Of a stretch of DNA of 64,000 bases, positions 58,101 to 64,000 are shown in pieces. Under the pieces are notes generated by a model. The model saw only the letters and a list, made by a program, of their open reading frames with translations. It was not told where the DNA came from and searched no databases. How positions within the stretch are numbered: position 1 is the stretch's first letter; every line of letters begins with the position of its first letter. The translations under genes and the position numbers were made by a program. Origin of the DNA: Taeniopygia guttata (Eukaryota; Chordata; Aves; Passeriformes; Estrildidae); NCBI RefSeq assembly GCF_048771995.1, contig NC_133059.1, forward strand, positions 3,027,001 to 3,091,000. Direction: 5' to 3'.

Positions 58101-61100
58101 CTCCCAAATCCTCTCCTTTTAGGGCAAAGTTCCCGTTTGTACTCCAAAGTATCCCTTTAATCCCCAAATCCTTGTTTTGATCCCAAAATCCCCTCAGAAT
58201 TCCCGTTTTTCCAGTTGAGCAGGAATCAGACGAGCACAAATGCAGCTATGAGGGGGGAGACCCTCATAATCCGCCTTTTTTCCTCCCCAAATCCAACTTT
58301 TTTTAGCACAAAATACTTCTTTTATCCCTAAAATTCATCTTTAACCCCCAAAATCCCCATTTTGATCCTAAAATCCCCTCACAATTCACATTTTTCCAGC
58401 TCACCGGAGCAGGAACCAGATGAGCACAAATGCAGCTATGAGGGGGGAGGCCCTCATAATCCTCCTTTTTTCCCCCAAATCCAGCTTTCCCTCCCACCAA
58501 ATCCACTTTGGGACCCCAAAATCCACTTAGAACCCCCAAAATCCCCATTTTGATCCCTAAATCCCCTCAGAATTCCCAATTTCCCAGCATGCCAGAGCAG
58601 GAATCAGACAAGTACAAATGCAACTATGAGGGAAGAAAGCCTCATAATCCACCATTTTTCCCCCCAAATCCACCTTTTTTTAGCACAAAATCTTTCTTTG
58701 ATCCCTAAAATCCACTTTTAACCCCCCAAATCCCCGTTTTGATCCCAAAATCCCCTCAGAATTCCCGATTTTCAAGCTCACTAAAGCAGGAATCAGATGA
58801 GCACAAATGCAACTATGAGGGGCCCTCATAATCCACCTTTTTTCCTCCAAAATCCAGCTTTTTTTAGTACAAAATCCTCATTTGATCCCTAAAATTCATC
58901 ATTAACCCCCAAAATCCCTATTTTGATCCCAAAATCCCCTCAGAATTCCCATTTTTTCCAGCTCACCGGAGCAGGAAGCAGATGAGCAGAAATGCAACTA
59001 TGAGGGGGGAGGCCCTCATAATCCTCCTTTTTTCCCCCCAAATCCAGCTTTCCCTCCCATCAAATCCACTTTGGGACCCCAAAATCCACTTAGAACCCCC
59101 AAAATCCCAATTTTGATCCCAAAATCCCCTCAGAATTCCCATTTTCCAGCTCACCAGAGCAGGAAGCAGATGAGCAGAAATGCAACTATGAGCTGGGAGG
59201 CCCTCATAATCCGCCTTTTTTCCTCCAAAATCCAACTTTTTTTAGCACAAAATCCTCATTTTATCCCTAAAATTCATCTTTAACCCCCAAAATCCCCATT
59301 TTGATTCCAAAATCCCCTGACAATTCCCATTTTTCCAGCTCACCGGAGCAGGAATCAGATGAGCACAAATGCAACTATGAGGGGGGAGGCCCTCATAATC
59401 CGCCTTTTTTCCCCCCAAATCCAGCTTTCCCTCCCACCAAATCCACTTTGGGATCCCAAAATCCACTTTGAACCCCCAAAATCCCAATTTTGATCCCAAA
59501 ATCCCCTCAGGATTCCCATTTTTCCAGCTCACCGGAGCAGGAAGCAGATGAGCAGAAATGCAACTATGAGCCGGGAGGCCCTCATAATCCACCTTTTTTC
59601 CCCCCAAATCCACCTTTTTTTAGCACAAAATCTTTCTTTGATCCCTAAAATCCACTTTTAACCCCCCAAATCCCCATTTTGATCCCAAAATCCCCTCAGA
59701 ATTCCTGATTTTGCAGCTCTCCAGAGCAGAAATCTCACAAGCACAAATGCAACTATGAGGGGGGAGGCCCTCATAATCCACCTTTTTTCCCCCCAAATCC
59801 AGCTTTCCCTCCCACCAAATCCACTTTGGGACCCCAAAATCCACTTAGAGCCCCCAAAATCCCAATTTTGATCCCAAAATCCCCTCAGAAGTCCCAATTT
59901 CCCAGCATGCCAGAGCAGGAATCAGACAAGTACAAATGCAACTATGAGGGAAGAAAACCTCATAATCCACCATTTTTCCCCCCAAATCCACCTTTTTTTA
60001 GCACAAAATCCTCATTTTATCCCTAAAATTCATCTTTAACCCCCAAAATCGCTGTTTTGATCCCAAAATCCCCTCAGAATTCCCATTTTTCCAGCTCACC
60101 GGAGCAGGAATCAGATGAGCACAAATGCAACTATGAGGGGGGAGGCCCTCATAATCCTCCTTTTTTCCCCCCAAATCCAGTTTTTGCTCCCGTCAAATCC
60201 ACTTTGGGACCTCAAAATCCACTTAGAACCCCCAAAATCCCAATTTTGATCCCAAAATCCCCTCAGAATTCCCGATTTTCCAGCTCACCAGAACAGGAAT
60301 CTCACGAGCTCAAATGCAACTATGAGCTGGGAGGCCCTCATAATCCTCCTTTTTTCCCCCCAAATCCACCTTTTTTTAGCACAAAATCTCTCTTTGGTCC
60401 CTAAAATCCACCTTTAACCCCCCAAATCCCCGTTTTGATCCCAAAATCCCCTCAGAATTCCCGATTTTGCAGCTCACCAGAGCAGGAATCTCACGAGCAC
60501 AAATGCAACTATGAGGGGGGAAACCCTCATAATCCACCTTTTTTCCCCCAAAATCCACCTTTTTTTAGCACAAAATCTCGCTTTGATCCCTAAAATCCAC
60601 CTTTAACCTCCCAAATCCCCGTTTTGATCCCAAAATCCCCTCAGAATTCCCGATTTTCCAGCTCACCGGAACAGGAGTCAGACGAGCGCAAATGCAACTA
60701 CGAGCGGTACCGGGGCTTGGTGCAGAACGACTTCGCTGGCAGTGAGTCCATTTTTCCCTGTTTTTTTTGGGAATTCCGGCCGCTCCGGATCCCCCCCGGG
60801 TGGTTCCCGAGGGATTTAGGGAATGATTTGATGCCAAAATTCCCAATCCCAGTCTCGGAGGAGCAGTGCCTGTACCAGATCTACATCGACGAGCTCTACG
60901 GGGGCCTCCAGAAACCCAACGAGGATGAGAAGAAAAAGTGAGGGAAAAACGTTGGAATTCCTGGGAATTCCGGCTGGCAAAACACTGGGAATGTACCCCC
61001 ACACCCTTGGGAATGATCCTAATCCTGGGATAATGCCCCAAATCCCAGTTTTCCCCTCACTCCTTTGTTGGAATCTCCCCCAAAACCATCCTGGGAAGGG

Positions 61101-63243
61101 CTCCTGATTTTGCCTGGGGCATTCTGGCTTGGGATTCCTGTTTTCCCTCTGAATTCAGCTCAGATTTCCCACTTTCCCTCAGAATTTCTCTTTTCCCTCC
61201 AAATTTCCCTTCAGAATTCCCATTTTCCCTCAGAATTCTCATTCTCCCTCACAATTCCCCCTCAGAATTGCCATTTTCCCTCACAATTTCCCTTCAGAAT
61301 TCCCGTTTTCCCTCAGATTTCCAATTTTTTCTGCACAATTCCCCCTCAGATTTCCTATTTTCCCTCAGAATTCCCATTTTCCCCCCAAATTTCCCTTCAG
61401 AATTCCCATTTTCCCTCAGAATTACCATTCTCCCTCTCAGTTCCCCCTCAGATTACCCGTTTTCCCTCAAAATTTCCATTTTCACTCCGAATTTCATCTC
61501 AGAATTCCCATTTTCTCTCAGATTTCCCATTTTCCCTCAGACTTCCCATTTCCCTCCAAATTTCCCCTCAGAATTTCCATTGTCCCCTCAGAATTTCCAT
61601 TCCCTCAGAATTGCCCTTTTCCCTCCAAATTTCACCTCAGAGTTCCCATTTTTTTCCTCAGAATTGACATTTTCCCTCAGAATTCCCATTTTCCCTCACA
61701 ATTCCACCTCAGAATTCCCATTTCTCCTCAGAATTCCCCCTCACAATTCCCATTCCCCTCACAATCCCCATTCCCCTCACAATTCCCCCTCACAATTCCC
61801 CTCTCAATTTCCCCTCACAATTCCCCTCACAATTTTCCCTCCCAATCCCCATTCCCCTCACATTTCCCCTCACAATTCCCCCTCACAATCCTCATTCCCC
61901 TCACAATCCCCATTCCCCTCACAATTCCCATTTCCCCTCAAAATTCCCTCTCAGACTCCTCATTCCCCCTCACAATTCCCATTCCCCTCACAATTCCGCC
62001 TCACAATCCCCATTCCCCTCACAATTTCCCCTCACAATCCCCATTCTCCCTCACAATTCCCATTCCCCTCACAATTCCCCTCACAATTCCCCTTCACAAT
62101 CCCCATTCTCCCTCACAATCCCCATTCCCCTCACAATCCCCATTCTCCCTCACAATCCCCATTCCCCTCACAATCCCCATTCCCCTCACAATCCCCATTC
62201 CCCTCACAATTCCCCTCACAATTCCCCTCACAATCTCCATTCCCCTCACGATTCCCCTCACCATTTCCCCTCACAATCCCCATTCCCCTCCCAATCGACA
62301 TTCCCCTCACAATCCCCCTCACGATTTCCCCTCACAATCCCCATTCCCCTCACAATTCCCCTCACAATCCCCATTCCCCTGACAATTCCCCTCACAATCC
62401 CCATTCCCCTCACAATCCCCATTCCCCTCACAATCCCCATTCCCCTCACAATCCCCATTCCCCTCACAATTCCCCTCACAATCCCCATTCCCCTCACAAT
62501 TCCCCTCACAATCCCCATTCCCCCTCACAATTCCCCTCACAATCCCCATTCCCCTCACAATCCCCATTTCCCCTCACAATTCCCCGTCACCATTTCCCCT
62601 CACAATTCCCCTCACAATTCCCCATCACAATCCCCATTCCCCTCACAATTCCCCTCACAATCCCCATTCCCCTCACAATTTCCCCTCACAATCCCCATTC
62701 CCCTCACAATCCCCATTCCCCCTCACAATTCCCCCTCACAATTTCCTCTCACAATCCCCATTTCCCTCACAATCCCCATTCCTCTCACAATCCCCATTCC
62801 CCTCACAATTCCCCTCACAATTCCCAATTCCCCTCGCCATCCCCATTCCCCCGGGATCCATCCCTCTCCGGGGCTGTGTCCCCGGGCTGGAGGGCTCTGT
62901 TTGCCGGCTCCCGGCAGGCTGGCGGAGAAGAAGGCGTCCATCGGCTACACCTACGAGGACAGCACGGTGGAGGAGCTGGAGAACGCCCTGGAGAAGCGGC
63001 CGGGCGACGACGACGACTCCGAGGACGACTCCAACACGGACGAGGACGAAGTGATCCCGGACATCGGTAACGCTCCCGCGGGTCGCGCGCGGGGTCCCGC
63101 CGGCACTCCGGGGCGCAATTCCAAGATTTTCCATCCGTTTTTCCAGACGTGGAGGTGGACGTGGATGAGCTGAACCAGGAGCAAGTGGCCGACCTGAACA
63201 AGCAGGCTACCACCTACGGCATGGCCGAGGGCGATTTCGTCAG
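52027..63243 (+). CDS. CLASRP: CLASRP (SFRS16), CLK4-associating SR-related splicing regulator, N-terminal 236 codons (continues right of window)
   Basis: Nuclear splicing regulator related to Drosophila suppressor-of-white-apricot; the mammalian protein binds CLK4. Coding exons are 52027-52125, 53345-53442, 57478-57579, 60662-60741, 60853-60937, 62918-63066 and 63147-63243. They join to 710 nt in one open frame, ending AG before gtacgg. The protein starts MWHEARKHERKLRGMMVDYK and continues AQFLQVHGRACKVHLDSAV, MPWQGDTNNMIDRFDVRAHL, SPEQESDERKCNYERYRGLV, EEQCLYQIYIDELYGGLQ, EKKASIGYTYEDSTVEEL, an acidic stretch and LNKQATTYGMAEGDFVR. This is almost the mammalian protein. The N-terminal SWAP/DRY-EERY type domain is complete; the RS domain lies outside the window. 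An untranslated first exon and promoter are near 48720-48971. Confidence 0.97.
52140..53095. repeat. cagtttgggggcacccagaac minisatellite, CLASRP intron 2
   Basis: About 20-24-bp units alternating caccagtttggg, cccagaaccagt and gttcttgtcccagt. It resembles the 23-bp intergenic array in its CCAGTTTGGGG core. Confidence 0.88.
53345..53442 (+). CDS. CLASRP: CLASRP coding exon 2
   Basis: KKDPAQFLQVHGRACKVHLD, then SAVALAAESPVN, ending AT of a split Met. The acceptor is tttttcccag and the donor is gtgagc. Confidence 0.97.
53460..57130. repeat. 163-bp satellite, CLASRP intron 3, about 22 units
   Basis: Each unit contains attccaatttttctgaagg and then tttggtcatttcagggat, an acceptor-like site. The unit ends decay toward exon 57478, where gctcattccaggga-type remnants are seen at 57230-57420. 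No exon sequence is in the unit. Confidence 0.93.
57478..57579 (+). CDS. CLASRP: CLASRP coding exon 3
   Basis: It completes Met and reads MPWQGDTNNMIDRFDVRAHL, then DFIPMYTPALLSP, ending AC of a split Thr. The acceptor is cccggcag and the donor is gtaaga. Confidence 0.96.
57590..60661. repeat. CLASRP exon 60662 acceptor array, about 188-bp units, about 14 extra copies
   Basis: Units have ttttccag and the first 40-50 bases of the exon (Ser-Pro-Glu-Gln-Glu-Ser-Asp-Glu to Cys-Asn-Tyr-Glu), then a tatgaggg to ccctcata hairpin and tccccaaatccac repeats. Acceptors lie near 58013, 58214, 58399, 58586, 58777, 58962, 59149, 59338, 59528, 59716, 59905, 60094, 60284, 60472 and 60661 (real). 57590-58000 holds diverged units without exon copies. 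Confidence 0.94.
60662..60741 (+). CDS. CLASRP: CLASRP coding exon 4 (acceptor end multiplied upstream)
   Basis: It completes Thr and reads SPEQESDERKCNYERYRGLV, then QNDFAG. The acceptor is gattttccag and the donor is gtgagt. The copies in the upstream intron read SPEQESDEHKCNYEG-like and diverge at the ERYRG part; only this copy continues and has a donor. Confidence 0.97.
60853..60937 (+). CDS. CLASRP: CLASRP coding exon 5
   Basis: ISEEQCLYQIYIDELYGGLQ, then KPNEDEKK, ending AA before gtgagg. It follows a 111-bp intron, the shortest intron apart from 63067-63146. Confidence 0.96.
61130..62850. repeat. CLASRP intron 60938-62917 repeats
   Basis: 61130-61740 is ttccctcagaattcccat type. 61740-62850 is a cctcacaatccccattcc minisatellite with 12- and 18-bp units. 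No exon copies. Confidence 0.87.
62918..63066 (+). CDS. CLASRP: CLASRP coding exon 6
   Basis: LAEKKASIGYTYEDSTVEEL, then ENALEKRPGDDDDSEDDSN, then TDEDEVIPDI: a conserved YTYEDST motif and an acidic stretch. The acceptor is cccggcag and the donor is ATCG-gtaacg. Confidence 0.96.
63147..63243 (+). CDS. CLASRP: CLASRP coding exon 7 (last in window)
   Basis: DVEVDVDELNQEQVADLNKQ, then ATTYGMAEGDFV, ending AG before gtacgg. It is nearly identical to mammalian CLASRP. The acceptor is tttttccag after an 80-bp intron. Confidence 0.96.
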
Positions 63244-63249
63244 GTACGG

Positions 63250-64000
63250 CCCGGGAAAACCTCGGGAAAAGCTGGGATCTGACCTCGGGGAGGGCTCCTG
63301 CTTTTCCTTGGGATTTCGGCTCGGGAATCCCGTTTTTCCTTGGGATTCTCTCCTGGAAACCTCCTTAGAATTTTGGCTCGGGAATCCCATTTTTCCTTGG
63401 GATTCTCTCCTGGAAATCCCCTTAGAATTTTGGCTCGGGAATCCCATTTTTCCTTGGGATTCTCTCCGAGAAATCACACTTTTCCTTGGGATTTCGGCTC
63501 GGGAATCCCGTTTTTCCTTGGGATTCTCTTCGGGAAATCCCACTTTTCCTTGGGATTCTCTCCTGGAAATCCCCTTAGAATTTTGGCTCGGGAATCCCAT
63601 TTTTCCTTGGGATTCTCTCCGAGAAATCTCACTTTTCCTTGGGATTTTGGCTTGGGAATCTCTTTTTTCCTTCCGATTCTCTCCTCGAAATCCCACTTTT
63701 CCTTGGGATTCTCTCCTGGAAATCCCCTTACAATTTTGGCTCAGGAATCCTGTTTTTCCTTGGGATTTTGGCTCAGGAATCCCGTTTTTCCTTGGGATTC
63801 TCTCCTGGAAATCCCACTTTTCCTTGGGATTCTCTCCTGGAAATCCCCTTAGAATTTTGGCTCGGGAATCCCATTTTCCTTGGGATTCTCTCCTGGAAAT
63901 CCCCTTAGAATTTTGGCTCAGGAATCCCATTTTTCCTTGGGATTCTCTCCTGGAAATCCCCTTAGAATTTTGGCTCAGGAATCCCATTTTTCCTTGGGAT
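63250..64000. repeat. about 57-77-bp satellite, CLASRP intron after 63243
   Basis: Units of ttccttgggattctctcct, then ggaaatccccttag, then aattttggctcgggaatcc. It runs off the window end. No exon copies. Confidence 0.87.

Noticed and set aside
61065-63070. 600-codon Pro/Ser/Phe ORF running into CLASRP exon 62918
   Set aside because: Intronic ccctcacaatccc repeat; the true acceptor and conserved protein begin at 62918 in another phase.
1-64000. tRNA, rRNA, snRNA or microRNA genes
   Set aside because: No cloverleaf, rRNA-like or convincing precursor hairpin was recognised; palindromes seen belong to tandem arrays.

Overview
This window is vertebrate nuclear DNA, most likely from a bird and probably from a GC-rich dot microchromosome. 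Three split genes correspond to the CLPTM1-RELB-CLASRP neighbourhood of human chromosome 19q13. Nearly all non-coding sequence is tandem repeat, and I see no recognisable SINE, LINE or LTR element. The bird assignment is inference; the gene assignments rest on long protein matches and on splice phases that agree throughout.

Layout. (1) 1-12425, minus strand: the 5' seven coding exons of CLPTM1 (265 codons); the rest of the gene lies left of position 1. (2) About 12430-13190: a shared CpG-rich promoter between the divergent CLPTM1 and RELB genes, built from about four copies of a roughly 72-bp cassette carrying CCAAT, CRE-like and NF-kappaB-like sites. (3) 13194-41915, plus strand: RELB in 12 exons, including a 9-nt microexon. 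The predicted protein is 523 residues, with Rel homology region, nuclear localisation signals and a short repeat-bearing C-terminus; a candidate poly(A) signal is at 43753. (4) 43780-48680: an intergenic 23-bp minisatellite of about 210 units that leaves several reading frames open for thousands of bases without being a gene. (5) About 48700-64000, plus strand: the CLASRP promoter, an untranslated first exon and seven coding exons (236 codons); the RS-domain part lies right of the window.

The outstanding feature is where the tandem repeats sit. In all three genes, many arrays have an exon-intron junction inside the repeat unit. The last 20-80 bases of an exon with its donor, or the acceptor with the first 20-60 bases of an exon, is copied into the intron 2 to about 39 times. 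RELB exon 9 has about 39 copies of its acceptor end upstream and about 13 of its donor end downstream. RELB exon 5 has about 13 acceptor and 25 donor copies, RELB exon 4 about 22 donor copies, and CLASRP exon 5 about 15 acceptor copies. CLPTM1 exons 3, 4, 5 and 7 have 4 to 6 donor copies each. Most units are about 145-190 bp long. The RELB/CLPTM1 promoter and the CLASRP promoter are themselves tandemly repeated, and an intron-type 9-bp motif is repeated inside the last RELB coding exon.

Functionally, RELB is the non-canonical NF-kappaB subunit, CLASRP is an SR-related splicing regulator and CLPTM1 is an ER membrane protein. They are neighbours rather than one pathway, although RELB and CLPTM1 probably share promoter sequence containing kappaB sites. 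Copy counts were made by eye and may be off by one or two; assembly error in such arrays cannot be excluded.
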